Assembly: GCA_903772945.1 (NCBI GenBank)
Contig: CAICTM010000225.1
Coordinates: forward strand, 1 to 64,000
Direction of reading: 5' to 3'
Origin: Seminavis robusta
Taxonomy: Eukaryota; Bacillariophyta; Bacillariophyceae; Naviculales; Naviculaceae
Length of the DNA: 64,000 nt
The notes under the pieces are model-generated. The model made no database searches, was not told the DNA's origin, and saw nothing but the letters and a program-made list of their open reading frames with translations. This document shows, in pieces, positions 1 to 10,014 of this stretch (position 1 is its first letter; each line of letters opens with the position of its first letter). Made by a program: the position numbers and the translations under genes.

Positions 1-179
1 CCTCAGTATCGTTCTTTCAGGCTGAGACTGAGTTTTGGAAGGCTGCTGCCCTTGAGGTCGGGGGGCACCTCCTCGTCGTCGACATTTGGCGACTGAGCGG
101 CGAAGAGAGAATCCTGATTTCGCTGGTTACATCGTCGCTTCACCGGTCTGTGTCTTATCTGGTAGGGACAATACATTAG

Positions 180-1360
180 CATGGTGTTGCCCAATTTTTG
201 GCCGTTCGCGGACTGATTCCTTCTGGGGCCAAACCTTTCGCGAGAACTGCCGTGCCCTCCTTGATGGGGATGTTGTAGATCGCATCCTTGTCCTTGGTAG
301 ACGGGTCCTTTCCGGCGAGCATGGTGGGTGGCCGGCTGGATTGCGTACCAACTGACTATTGGCGGCTCAGGACTTCCCATCGCCGGATCTCGTCGGGGCC
401 GGGGCGTTGTCAGTCTGCATGGGCAGTTCGGCACTCACCCACCCCACTTCGGCAGCCGTGCTGCGGCACAGGAAGAATCCTATGCTGGCGAATGGCTGCA
501 TCTTGCGCTGTTGTGACACTCCGTATGCTCCATTGACTCCGTCACATACCCGTACAAAAGCGGCTGGTTGGACTGGATGGTACTCCAGGGAGAAGCTGGG
601 TGTCGGTGGAGCCGTACCGTCGCCTGTCCCCGGGTGCCTATCTCGGAGTCCTTCCTGGCGAGCCTTGGCGGCCAGGCTTGTTCAACGCGTCGCGAACCTC
701 TGCTTCCTGCTTGTATTTTGCGGCCTCAGCGCCTTCGCCGTTGTGCCCGGCTGCCTCGTTTACGTAGGAGCTTCTGGACGGCCATCTCAGTGGCTCGTTC
801 TTGCTCATAGTTTGCTGCCGCGAGCCGCTTTTCTTCTTGGGCGACTTCCTCCTTAGCTCGTTCCTGGGCGGCCAGCTCCGAGATCTTTCGGGCTCTCTCT
901 GCCTCGTTCAGCGAGCCTTCGGGTGTTTTCTTGCGGGCAGCGATCTTCTGATGACCCGGGATGGGGGTGCTGAAAGATCCGCCGGTATCGCTCGAGAAGG
1001 TCCCGGCGAGGCCGGGGTGGCTTCTTCGCCTTCGAAGGAGATCGACCCTCCACGTCCCTTGGTGCTTCCACTCGAAAAAGCTCGTTTGGCGTCAGGCGAT
1101 CCCATGTTCACGGTTTCCACCGTGATCCCGGGAGAGCGTTCGGCGGGTCCTTCATGGAGCGCGGCTTCGTCCTCAGCTCGCTCTTTGGCTTGAAGAGCGG
1201 CCGTTTCGTGGGGGGACAAGGCGGTACTAGCGATTCCGTCAAAGTATTTGTCATTGCGTCTAAGCACCCCTTCAAAGGAGTACCCCCACCTGGTTGGACC
1301 GAGTAGCTCCTCGGTGACCGGCTCGGTTACACTCGATACCACGGTCACTGAAACAAACAT
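180..1360 (-). pseudogene. decayed coiled-coil gene, possibly a transposon gag
   Basis: The minus strand carries protein-like sequence in several frames. The 5' part (1360 to 908) reads as a 150-residue acidic/Pro-rich segment. From about 945 the sense shifts to another frame that gives a charged coiled coil (ERARKISELAAQERAKEEVA, continuing into EEKRLAAANYEQERA). It then shifts again to an Ala/Glu/Lys helix (AEAAKYKQEAEVRDALNK, about 725 to 670). A further short open frame near 322 to 180 begins MLAGKDPSTKDKDAIYNIPI. Such changes of frame inside one amphipathic helix point to accumulated indels. I do not recognise the family; a retroelement gag-like protein is a guess from composition. The true 5' end is uncertain and the gene may continue beyond position 1. 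Confidence 0.35.
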
Positions 1361-2312
1361 AGACGGTACCTTTCATGACGAATCGGGCTCGACAAAACAT
1401 CTCCTTGCACACCACTCGGCCGGTGTGCAAAACGCCGCCATCTCCGACACCGGACCCTAAGGAAGTCACACTGTGTGACCCGCCGCTGGCGTCATCAAAC
1501 TCTAAGTCCATGCTTACTTTTCTTCAGAGTAAGGTTTGGCGAGGGAGGCGGTCACTGTCGGGCAGCAGATACTTTTTCAGGTTGCGGACGCTCACACTAA
1601 TTACCCCCAGTCAAAAAGGAAAATTGGTGTCGGGCGGCTGCAACTCTGGTTCAGAAAAAGTGAACCTGATTTGTAGCCGCCCGATTAGTAGTCCTTCTAG
1701 CTAGTCATCAACACCACATAGGCACACCACCTGTGCACCCGACACTTCGGTCCACACCTCATCCAAGGATGAGTGGCTCTCCCGGATTCCTGTCCGTCAG
1801 TCTCCCTTATGGTCGGCTCCCTGTTAACTCATACTCTCCGTTCTGTAGAATCTCTTCATTCCCTGTCTGGGAAGGTGGGCGCATTATTTCTCCGATCGAT
1901 TCGCCATTGGTGTCGAATTATTCCGCCAAAGATTGAAACTCGATCTTCGTCAGCAAAGCTGATTCTGGTTTGTTTTGTCAATCGGTGTGACTGTTGTTAC
2001 CTGTTGCGATTGTGATGGAGGACCTTTACTATCTTTGATTAATCAAGGAAACAGACATCCCTTGGTATTTGGGGGTATTCTTTTGTCGACATCTTCTAGC
2101 ATGAATGGCAGAAGCAATAGTTTGCTCCGCTACCGTACCCATCCTAATAAGTTGGCTAGCTAGTTGCAGTATAAAAACCATGGTCTTGACGTTGAGAATG
2201 TCTGCCCAGTAATGTGCTACTACATGTATGTTATCGATGGTGCCACGGAAGCAGTTGGGAGGCAGAATATAAACAAATCAAAAGGGAGGGGGCGGACTTG
2301 CTGTGGATGTGT
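1361..2312. other. intergenic, no gene recognised
   Basis: No open frame here looks like protein. The stretch holds one strong imperfect hairpin (1630-1684) and a CTAGCTAG word near 2155-2162. Confidence 0.5.
1630..1684. other. stem-loop, 14-bp outer and 6-bp inner stem
   Basis: Positions 1630-1643 (tcgggcggctgcaa) pair with 1671-1684 (ttgtagccgcccga) with a single G-T pair. Inside, ggttca (1648-1653) pairs perfectly with tgaacc (1661-1666). A 4x4 internal loop (ctct/tgat) and a gaaaaag terminal loop remain. No terminator-type T run follows. It could be a structured RNA, a transposon end or a decayed palindrome. Confidence 0.5.
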
Positions 2313-2873
2313 TTAGGCAGCAGTAGACGCTGGGATCAAGTTCTTGACGGAAGAAGACCTAAGGCTCTTGGACAGCCCTGCGGCACTTCTGGTCCTCGGC
2401 ATTGGTGAACGAGTTCTAGCCCTCCGGGTGGGCCTGTAAGGACTGGCTTCCGTCTTGGGTTCATTTTTCTTGAGGAACTGAAGGTACTCTCCAGCAGTGT
2501 TGTCATCTTTTCCTGCAAAATCTTCTAGCATAGTGATGATCTTGGCCGGGTCTATGGCAGTGCTCCCTCTCTTGGAATAGGACGAGGCTGACTTAGTCCT
2601 TTGGGCTTTGGTCCTTCTGGTAGGACTGCGAGAAGCAGCAGGACTGCGAGAGGAGGGTCTTGTAGGGCTGCGAGAAGAGGAACGGCTACCGCTAGGTCTG
2701 GCTGATCTGCGAATCACAATGACTTGAGGAGTGGATTCTTCCTCCTCTGAGCCAGCTTCAGAGGTACCTGTGATGGGTTTCTTTTCAAGGGCATCAAAGA
2801 TGTACTCTTGCAGCTGCTCCTCACTGAGGTTGCTAAGGTTGCTGTTGGTGCTGGTAGTTCGTTTGGCAGGCAT
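2313..2873 (-). CDS. RS-rich protein with a LEDFAG/EYLxxLK motif, paralog 1 of 3
   Basis: A protein of 186 residues, taking the ATG at 2873 (MPAKRTTSTNSNL). An earlier in-frame start gives 28 more residues that look like leader sequence. The middle is a Ser/Arg/Pro tract of SPTR and RSPT units (about residues 65-110). It is followed by a short conserved block, DPAKIITMLEDFAG, then GEYLQFLKKNE, and a basic tail with further SP sites. The same block closes the proteins at 9084 and 13529 (DPQDVLRQLEDFAG...EYL.SL), so these are paralogs. Unlike them, this copy lacks the MGN start and has a long C-terminal extension. Function is unknown. The SP/RS sites suggest phosphorylation, which is inference. 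It reads away from the region to its right. Confidence 0.7.
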   Translation of the reverse strand: MPAKRTTSTNSNLSNLSEEQLQEYIFDALEKKPITGTSEAGSEEEESTPQVIVIRRSARPSGSRSSSRSPTRPSSRSPAASRSPTRRTKAQRTKSASSYSKRGSTAIDPAKIITMLEDFAGKDDNTAGEYLQFLKKNEPKTEASPYRPTRRARTRSPMPRTRSAAGLSKSLRSSSVKNLIPASTAA

Positions 2874-4220
2874 GGTGCTTTTGTTGGGATTGTTTCTTGG
2901 TTTGCTGGTTTTCTTTTGTAGATTGTGAGATTGTGGGCAAAGCAAACCATGCATCAAACCTATTGGAGCTCGAGCTCAGAGGTGTTTGAATGATGATTCG
3001 GAGGCTTCTCAGCCGGTTTCATGGCGACTGACTTGTACGCCGGTACAGGTGAAGAAGAGAAGAGAATTAGAGAAGTAAAGGGCGAAGCTGCATGCGAGCT
3101 TACTGTTTTGGTACAGTACGATAAATCCATAGTAACTCTTGATGTTAGTCGCGGTATTACTGGCGACGAATCCACAGGAGCTTCTTGGGGCACACGCTGG
3201 TGGTATTACAGCGGTACCGTATTCCGTATTATTTAAAGCTGCATACTGGCTGGATTCTCCGTAAAACTCCCTGTGGCTGCTTTGCATCACGCCACCCACA
3301 CCCAACGACTTCAAGTACGAGAGTAGATACTAGCTAGCTAGTAGTACTATTGCACTATTGGTAAGTCCAAAGGGAGCGCAACTTTTAAGGTCTTTGCGTG
3401 TCGACTGCAAGTGCTTTGTCTGACGCACATCGTTACCACCTCTGTGTGTCCTTGCTCGATGACAAGTTGGTGAGTCATTGGTTTGATGGGGTGGGAGATA
3501 GGACAAGGACGACAGACAAACTGGCCCCAAGCAAGCAGAGAATCTGATGCTTCGTCCTTCTACGTATCTACAGTGAAAGGCATAAATGCTCAGAGGATGG
3601 TACCGGCACAGCAAGCTTGCTTCGAAACGTATTGGCAGTCTGTTGCGCTGCTTGCCAGGACAGAGCACGGCAGGGGACCCGTTTCTGAGTCCAAGAACTC
3701 TTGAAATCTGTAGCCGGCAAAGAAAAGACTAGCGGACTACATGTACGGACAACTGCAAATAAGCAAACTACTGCAAATAGCACATATGCCCTGATCTTGA
3801 CCTATCTCACGCGTGCGTCCACTGCTTGTAGAAAGCTTTGCTGGCTGCTGGTGAGTCAAGCATGGCGCACTGGCTGCAACAATCTTCCTGTGAAACAAGG
3901 CTCTCCCTGTCCCTGGTCTGCAACTGACAGCCAGCATGTGCTAGTCTAGTAGTAGGGAGCGACAACCTAACTCATATTTGGCTCTGCCTCTATTTGGTCC
4001 GGCCACCCACCTAGAGTTTGTAGCTAAGTGCGGCTGGATCAAAACCCGGACGCAACCGTCTGTCATCGTCCGCGGTTCCCATTATCTTGGTTTCGAGAAA
4101 AACGCGAAAGAAAGAAAAGTGAGACCGGATCTGAAGCTCACAAGCGTTCCAGCCACCAAATTAAGCTCTTACCATAGCACAAACTCATTAATCAACATAG
4201 ACACATCCTAGATTAAGCAA
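2874..4220. other. intergenic, no gene firmly supported
   Basis: Short open frames overlap on both strands without recognisable domains. The best is a 71-codon ATG frame on the plus strand at 3021-3236 (MATDLYAGTGEEEKRIREVK...), which has protein-like composition but no known relatives that I can name. It would be divergent from the gene at 2313-2873. CTAGCTAG words lie near 3330. Confidence 0.4.
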
Positions 4221-5636
4221 TTACTCCTTAGTAGTGGTGGCAGCACTGGTGGTTCGCCCTTTCCTCGCATCTTTGGCTTTCTTGGTGTTGGCTTTGATCT
4301 TGTTGCGACGCTCTACACCAGGGTCTTCGTGATAGTACATGAGCCCTAGCTTCTTCTCCGCTGGAATGAGAGGGCCCCACTTGTCATAAAGCTCCCTCCA
4401 CTTGATGTCTTGGATGCCAACCGGATCAATCCTGTCAAGTGTCTGGGTAACACCTTTCCAGAATGCTTTATCCTTGCCACGAAACTCCTTTTTCACCATG
4501 TTCTGTCGAATCTTCTGGTTGATATTGTGCGAGTACATCTTTGTCAATGTGTCACCATCGTCCTTGTCGATATCAAAAGTGAATACGTGGTAAGACTTCA
4601 CTTTGGTTGGACGTGTAAGGTACTTGTCTTCACCACTGTCCCAGTCGAAGAAGACGTTGGCATCGCACCAAACTGGAGTGACTTGTTTGTGCTTCATCGA
4701 CTCCACCAGATCAGCTGGTAAGTAGATGTTGCTGTTGCGGTAGCCTTTCTTCATGACATTGAAGAGTCGGTCACAGTCGTTCTTCGTGTGGCCTCTAATC
4801 AGGAAGGAAGCACGAGCAACCTTTGTAATGCCAAGCTTCACCAAAAAGAATAGCAGTCGAAGCACCATCCTGTTCTTGTTCTGACCGGAACAGTTGTCGA
4901 AGATAAAGGTGATCTCCTTGAACGGCTCATCTGTAGAGAGGACCTTCTGTAGCCAAAGATGGTGCCAAAGAAGAGAAGCCACGTTGTTTCCACCTTTCTT
5001 CGCGATGTCTTCTGTGTAAGTGTAAGCAGAAAGATGGTCCGTTGCACAGTCCACAACACCAAAGCAGTAGGCAGCAAGGGGCGAATAGTAATAGGTCTCA
5101 CCGGGTTGTTCAAAGGAAAAGGAAGGAACGGCCATGTTCTGTGAGTAATCTGCGACATAACAGAGAGAACGTTCAGCCGGATTGTTCTCCATTGTAGCCA
5201 TCGCTTCTTCCTTCTTCTTCTGATAGTAGTGGCGCTGAGAGATGGCACTCTTGACATGCTCGGCGGCCTTGATCAGCATCTGTTCCTGTTCCACCATGAT
5301 CTGTGCTTTCTCTTCTGCTCTCTTCTTCTGTTCCTGTGTCACGGGTTCTTGTTCCTCCTCGTCTTCGCCAATTTCGTCCTGCCTTTCTTCTTTCTTCTTC
5401 TGAAGATTGACGCAATACTTGTGTCGATTGGCATAAACGTAGCATTCATTGCAGACATCTTCCCTTGCAGAAGCTACTACAATCTTGGGATGATGCCGAT
5501 TCCAGTAGTCACAGAACTTCCACCAAGAACAGACCGGCTTCTGTTCCACACCAGGAATTGGATCATCGTGGAGTGTTGTTCCTTTTGCCGACAGCTTGGC
5601 TTTCCAACCATTGTCTCTGAGGTAGCGTCCGTACAA
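4221..5636 (-). CDS. DUF7869-type transposase-like protein, C-terminal part
   Basis: This open frame codes for the catalytic-looking part of a DUF7869-like protein: CNEC zinc-type cysteines near residues 62-65, a Glu/Lys coiled coil (80-150), VADYSQNM (161-168), IFDNCSGQNKN (245-255) and RGHTKNDCDRLFN (281-293). The DNCSGQNKN signature with a preceding acidic block is characteristic of this family, widespread in algae, oomycetes and animals and probably derived from a DNA transposase. Its first codon in the open frame is TTG. It has no ATG of its own in the right place, and its N-terminus (SKRSLYGRYLRDNGW) is a natural continuation of the overlapping upstream frame (5477-6382) read one base back. 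The two frames are therefore one gene split by a frameshift near 5650-5690. The Lys/Thr-rich tail ends at 4221. Confidence 0.75.
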   Translation of the reverse strand: MYGRYLRDNGWKAKLSAKGTTLHDDPIPGVEQKPVCSWWKFCDYWNRHHPKIVVASAREDVCNECYVYANRHKYCVNLQKKKEERQDEIGEDEEEQEPVTQEQKKRAEEKAQIMVEQEQMLIKAAEHVKSAISQRHYYQKKKEEAMATMENNPAERSLCYVADYSQNMAVPSFSFEQPGETYYYSPLAAYCFGVVDCATDHLSAYTYTEDIAKKGGNNVASLLWHHLWLQKVLSTDEPFKEITFIFDNCSGQNKNRMVLRLLFFLVKLGITKVARASFLIRGHTKNDCDRLFNVMKKGYRNSNIYLPADLVESMKHKQVTPVWCDANVFFDWDSGEDKYLTRPTKVKSYHVFTFDIDKDDGDTLTKMYSHNINQKIRQNMVKKEFRGKDKAFWKGVTQTLDRIDPVGIQDIKWRELYDKWGPLIPAEKKLGLMYYHEDPGVERRNKIKANTKKAKDARKGRTTSAATTTKE

Positions 5637-6382
5637 GGAGCGTTTGGATGTGCCGCTGGTAGTTCCATCACCTCAGTGTCATCGTTCTTCAGAACGTTCT
5701 CCACGATACCGGCCACCAGCTGACGGACAAACAGAGTAGCTCTTGGACAAGCAAGCTGTGACATCTCACCAAAAAACGTAGCTAGATTGTCCTCCACCTT
5801 TGGATTGACCTTGTTCTTGTTGCCTGCGTTGCCATGGGTCCTTTCCTTCTTTCCATCGGCAATGTTCTCGCATGTCATCCACTTCTCATAGCCGTATCCA
5901 ATCAGACGAATCAAAGTGTCTCGACAACAGGCGTCATAGGCTGTTCCTGGTAGGACAAAACACCTGATCTTGTCATTCCGGTTCAGGATTCCCATGCAAA
6001 CCTTGTCTCGCTGACGGACGTACTTGATCCATTCCACTACAAAGCCAATCTGTCGCTCTCTATCCATCAGAGCAAACTGCCAAAGAAATTGACACAGGAA
6101 CTGAAACTCCAGGCTGCCTGGGGCTGGAATGTCCGAGCAGCAGGTGCAAGAGGTCTCCTTGTTGCTGTTCCTAATAGAGATGCAGTGCGAAAGCTTCCGG
6201 TATTCTTCGACCCATTCGGCAATCTCCTGCTTGAGTGCTTCCACGTTGGGAGGATTCTTGGCCTTGTCACCACTAAGAATGCGTCCACGAAGGCTGGGAG
6301 AGTGGATCTTCTTCACAGGGCTAACAAGGAGAGCCTTTAAGGAGGTGTCGATGGTGTTTGCAGGTGTCCTGGGCTCCGTCAT
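5477..6382 (-). CDS. DUF7869-type protein, N-terminal part, out of frame with 4221-5636
   Basis: The real start is the ATG at 6382 (MTEPRTPANTIDTSL); upstream codons to 6466 begin with TTG. The N-terminal half includes a Cys-containing segment (TSCTCCSDIPAPG), a conserved helical region (LMDRERQIGFVVEWIKYVRQ), VCMGILNRNDKIRCFVLPG and CPRATLFVRQLVAGIVENVL. This resembles the helical N-terminal region placed ahead of the DDE-like core in DUF7869 proteins. After residue D-D-T-E-V (about 5683) the frame reads a low-quality tail, while the adjacent frame carries on with good protein sequence. The shift is -1. No classical slippery heptamer is seen, and a 38-nt GT-AG segment that would fix the frame (ending near 5682) is shorter than every other intron in this window. 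Pseudogene or base-call error is more likely than programmed frameshifting. Confidence 0.65.
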   Translation of the reverse strand: MTEPRTPANTIDTSLKALLVSPVKKIHSPSLRGRILSGDKAKNPPNVEALKQEIAEWVEEYRKLSHCISIRNSNKETSCTCCSDIPAPGSLEFQFLCQFLWQFALMDRERQIGFVVEWIKYVRQRDKVCMGILNRNDKIRCFVLPGTAYDACCRDTLIRLIGYGYEKWMTCENIADGKKERTHGNAGNKNKVNPKVEDNLATFFGEMSQLACPRATLFVRQLVAGIVENVLKNDDTEVMELPAAHPNAPCTDATSETMVGKPSCRQKEQHSTMIQFLVWNRSRSVLGGSSVTTGIGIIPRL

Positions 6383-7149
6383 GGTGTCGAAATAGAGTGA
6401 ATTGGGGCATCTTGATAGTCGGAGGCAAGTGGTTCGATAGTGCGAAAAGTCGTGTAAGAGTGGCAAAACAGTGACGGATCGGTGTGGGAGTCAGCCAATG
6501 CTGCACGATTAACCGAATCGCACCGACGGACTTAGATCTGTCGGTTAGCCATTACTCAGTAACTAGACGGGCGCTGGGTATGTTCAATACATCGCTGGAT
6601 AGGTCTATGTCTTAAGAATACGATGCGCGAATAAAAAAAATTTCTAGTCACCTCACATTTTGACCGGCGACGGACAGACCGTATCCGGGAAACGATCCAG
6701 CCACACTTAGCTCGTAGCGGTGCGGAGATCGGTGGCAATGTCCCGACTCAGCACCTTTAAAGCCAACAGAGCCGTTAGTGTAGCAGCACAGCACAGCTCT
6801 CAAGAAACTCAAGATCGACCTGACTGTCACATGCAGCTACATGTATTGTGCGTAACGGATGGGTTTGAGGCTCTGTGGCGCCAAAGCGCACTGGCTGGTG
6901 TTGTCCTGTATCTTGGAGCAGGTCCAGAGACTGTCACTAGTCTAGCTAGCTAGATACATGTATACGTTTAGCTAGCTACTAGCTGGACCAGCTCAAATTT
7001 GAGTGCCAAACTGAAGAAGCAATCTTCGAATTTTTGTGCCTAACGGCAGGCATGAAAAATGCTTCCAGTATCCCAAGATCGAGGGCTTCCATTTTGAGCC
7101 TTGCATGGCATTGACTTACGGTACCAGTACCGTTAGTGGTTCGGGACCG
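6383..7149. other. intergenic between divergent genes
   Basis: No convincing gene. The stretch probably contains the promoters of the divergent genes at 6382 (minus) and 7150 (plus). CTAGCTAG words occur at 6942-6980. Confidence 0.5.
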
Positions 7150-8137
7150 ATGGCACGGCTGAATAACTTGGTGTCGCTGGTGTTGTTTCTCGTGCTCCTG
7201 GGGACGGCGACAGTTGCCGCTGCGACAGAGGCTACTGAAGTGACAGTGGAAACCGAACATGTGAACAACTTGAATTTAGAGAGAGCCAGAATGTTGCAGG
7301 CAATGACAATGACAATGATGACGGGGAGGAGGAGGAGGACAGGAAGAAGGAGAATGATGAATAGGAGACGACGAATGAGGCAACGACGACAGAGGACTGT
7401 CACTCGCCGCAAGGGGATGAGTGCAAGCAAGAGTGTTTCCTCCAGCAAGAGCAGAAGCCAGCAGAGGAGGATGCGAATGCAGAGATGATGATGATGATGA
7501 GGTTTAGACAGATCATGGCAGGACAACTTGAAAACCGCCCACTGCCAGCCAGTCAGCGTTCCGGTGGCAATGGTCCGAACCAACCTGGCACCGGTACAGG
7601 TACTGGATCTGCTGCTGGTACTACTGCTGGACAAGAGACTGCACCCGGTCTCCCACCATTGCCTGGCGCCTGTCTCGAGAATGGACAGCCTTGTAGTGAG
7701 TTTGATGAATGTTGTGGCAGAGCCTGCTTTGCTCCTGCCGTGGCTTTGGAAACCAACAACCCGGCGACAGTTGCGAAAGAGTTTGTAATCCATCGGAATG
7801 TTGTTGCCATGGCTTTTGTTTTGTCAAATTATTTGGCCTTGGCTCTTTTTGCGACGAGCTCCTTTGGCCTCCCAACCGCAAAACATGTCCTGAAGGCGTC
7901 TATCCAAACAGCGGTCTTCCTCGAGGTGGCCTCACTGGGGACTCGTGTCTATCAGACGGTGACTGCTGCAACAGCCATTGCCTCGACGATCTATGTGTGG
8001 ATTGTATCCCCCGTTTTCGGGGCTGTCGGACTAGCGAAGATTGCTGTGGTGAGCTTCGATGTCTGGGTGGTGAATGTGATTTTTTGGGCTCATCGATGAG
8101 TGCTTCAGATGGAAGACCGGGTGATGGTATACCGTAG
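7150..8137 (+). CDS. secreted protein with tandem cystine-knot-like repeats (one intron, one frameshift)
   Basis: The ATG at 7150 opens a signal peptide (MARLNNLVSLVLFLVLLGTA). An upstream in-frame ATG at 7105 is possible. The frame must change after 7260. A 104-nt GT-AG intron, 7261-7364 (GTGAAC...AATAG), joins it in phase to ETTNEATTTEDCHSPQGDEC. A Gly/Thr-rich linker from GGTACC-type repeats follows (about 7585-7630). Then come Cys-rich units: CLENGQPCSEFDECCGRAC (7669-7728), CERVCNPSECCCHGFC, CLSDGDCCNSHCLDDLC and CRTSEDCCGELRCLGGEC, the last near 8060. The C-x5-CC-x3/4-C spacing is knottin-like. Between the first and second unit (about 7729-7775) the good frame shifts with no room for a normal intron, so a single-base indel or base-call error is likely. 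Role unknown; possibly an extracellular or cell-wall protein. Confidence 0.55.
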
Positions 8138-9083
8138 ACTACCAGCCCTTCCATGAGTCAATTTGAAGCATGTGCAATCAGGGAAGCTGCAAAATCGTGA
8201 AAGAAATCCAAGTCTCTTCCTAACTCCTAACATGTAAATCTACTAAAGCAAGCAAGCGTAGTACTTTCTTGTCATCGATACTCGTTGTTTTGTTTGCTCA
8301 TTCTGCGAGACAAGATCGGTTCATACTGGTACTTTCACAAAGCTTGCCACTGCAGCTGGGAAGGTGTCATTGGTAGAAATATCCATGGTCGTCTCCGTGT
8401 AGTTTATGATAAGGTTGCAGTCCTGGCTTATCCGCACATCCTCTGAGTGACGAGTCAAACCATTCTTGCTAGCTTATGGATTTGGCTGGTGCACAGCACG
8501 CACATTCTGAGGTTGACATCCCTAATACTTTCAGATGGAAAGCAGTGACACTTCGATTCTTCATCTAATTCTAAAACATATTAGAAGGGATCCTTTAGAT
8601 TCCTGAATAACGGATTTATTGGTTGTACTTGAGGAGCTTGAAGTTTGGAGAAAAGTGTGAATGAAACCTGAAGCTTTAACTTCCAGTACCCCCTAATACG
8701 CGTCAAAAGAATATGAATCTTTGTATGCAGAACTACCAGGTTCGGTACGAATCCCGCAGTTTAGAAAGGGCTATTGGTACCGGTACAGGCAACTTCAAGA
8801 GCCACTAAGTAACTGGCGGTACGGCAGCTCTGCCGATACAGTACAGTACTGGTACTGCTGGTACCAGAACATCGTAGGACTGTAGCCAATGGAAAGATCG
8901 AAAGATCCTCGTTGGCCCTCCCACATTCTCACTTTTTGCACTTCACGTTTGCTTTAACCAAAGCGGAAAAGGTTCGTCCTTCTTTTTCATATTGTCCACA
9001 GCAATAGGACTGAACTATTATCAGTAAATTACTTTTCAGCTACCGTACCTGTACTAGATCTAGCTAATAATATATCAAGCAAG
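8138..9083. other. intergenic, rich in GGTACC/GTAC words
   Basis: No open frame of protein-like quality. The 8765-8865 stretch is dense in ggtaccggtac and gtacagtactggtac words, which can form several short hairpins. The 3' end is presumably the promoter of the gene at 9084. Confidence 0.5.
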
Positions 9084-9644
9084 ATGGGCAACACAGCCGG
9101 CTCTTCTCTGAAGCGATCTCACAGTCAGGAATGTTTGGATGCAGCCTTGGTGGATGCGGCCATGGCCCGTACCACAGGTACAGGTACCGGTACAGGTACA
9201 GGTAATGGCACTGGTACCACTCGGCGTTCTAGCCAGCGAGGTCCTCGTAAGAGCAAGCGGAACAGCTCAACTCGTACGGGTACGGGTACAATTCCTACAG
9301 AGGCTACAAGCAGTTCTATGGGTAATAGCAGAGGGATCCCACGTGATCTCTTGCTGCTCATGATGGACGATGTCTCTCACAGACGAATCCTGAATGAGTT
9401 CAGTCAACGGGATCTGATGGCGGACTATTCCTCAGCTTCCAACTGCAGCAATGGTACTCAAGCTACTACTGGTACTAGTGCAAGTGCTAGTATGACCAGG
9501 CGCTTGTCCTCCCAAGACTTTGCCAATTCCATTTCCCAAATGAATCCTCAAGACGTGCTCAGGCAGCTAGAAGACATTGCAAGTGATGGAATGGAAGGAG
9601 CTGATGAATACCTGCATTCACTCAAACAGTTGGGACAAACCTAG
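9084..9644 (+). CDS. MGN-start protein with LED/EYL C-terminal motif, paralog 2 of 3
   Basis: A protein of 186 residues from ATG 9084. It begins MGNTAGSSLKRSHS, a good N-myristoylation context (Gly2, small residue at 6), so membrane anchoring is plausible. Residues 31-43 are a Thr-Gly run made by GGTACC/GGTACA repeats, followed by a basic Arg/Lys/Ser region. The C-terminal 50 residues carry the family block: RRLSSQDFANSISQMNPQDV, then LRQLEDIA and DEYLHSLKQLG. The protein at 13529 matches this closely (RRLSTQNFANSVSIMDPQDV) and the one at 2313 matches the last part. No catalytic motif is seen; the block looks like a short helical interaction motif. Function unknown. Confidence 0.75.
   Translation: MGNTAGSSLKRSHSQECLDAALVDAAMARTTGTGTGTGTGNGTGTTRRSSQRGPRKSKRNSSTRTGTGTIPTEATSSSMGNSRGIPRDLLLLMMDDVSHRRILNEFSQRDLMADYSSASNCSNGTQATTGTSASASMTRRLSSQDFANSISQMNPQDVLRQLEDIASDGMEGADEYLHSLKQLGQT
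9175..9217. repeat. GGTACA/GGTACC hexanucleotide repeat inside a gene
   Basis: Six-base units that encode alternating Thr-Gly in the 9084-9644 gene. The same words are frequent in intergenic DNA across the window. Confidence 0.8.
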
Positions 9645-10014
9645 AGTAGAGTAAAGTCATTAATAGTCGTACTGGCTGAACTTAGTAGACACCGTACCTG
9701 TACAACTTGAATAATACTATGCATACAGCCAACAACTAGCCCTTGAAGCCAGCTATATATTCAAGTTATAGAGTGCTGAAGCAACCAACCAATAGCATAT
9801 CCGCGGCATCTTACCGTATCACGACTAGGCCCGTACCAGGTACCATTCCGCATCAGGCAAAGAGTGCCCAGCAACTGCTGAAGTCGTGCGTGATGAGGGT
9901 GGAGCTCGGCGGACAACCAAGCATGATCAGGCAGTCAAGGCGATTACACCGATGGAACGAACCAAAGAGCAGTCTTGATACATCCTGTACGTGATAGAAG
10001 AGAGGTGGGTCAAG
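9645..10014. other. intergenic between convergent genes
   Basis: No gene seen. This is the shared 3' region of the plus-strand gene ending at 9644 and the minus-strand gene ending at 10015. Confidence 0.5.

Noticed and set aside
5640-5690. Programmed -1 frameshift in the DUF7869-type gene
   Set aside because: No X-XXY-YYZ slippery heptamer or obvious downstream pseudoknot was found, so decay or base-call error is preferred.
7116-7793. 225-residue minus-strand open frame rich in Leu
   Set aside because: Antisense of the cysteine-rich gene; Leu run comes from GAG/GAA-type codons opposite.
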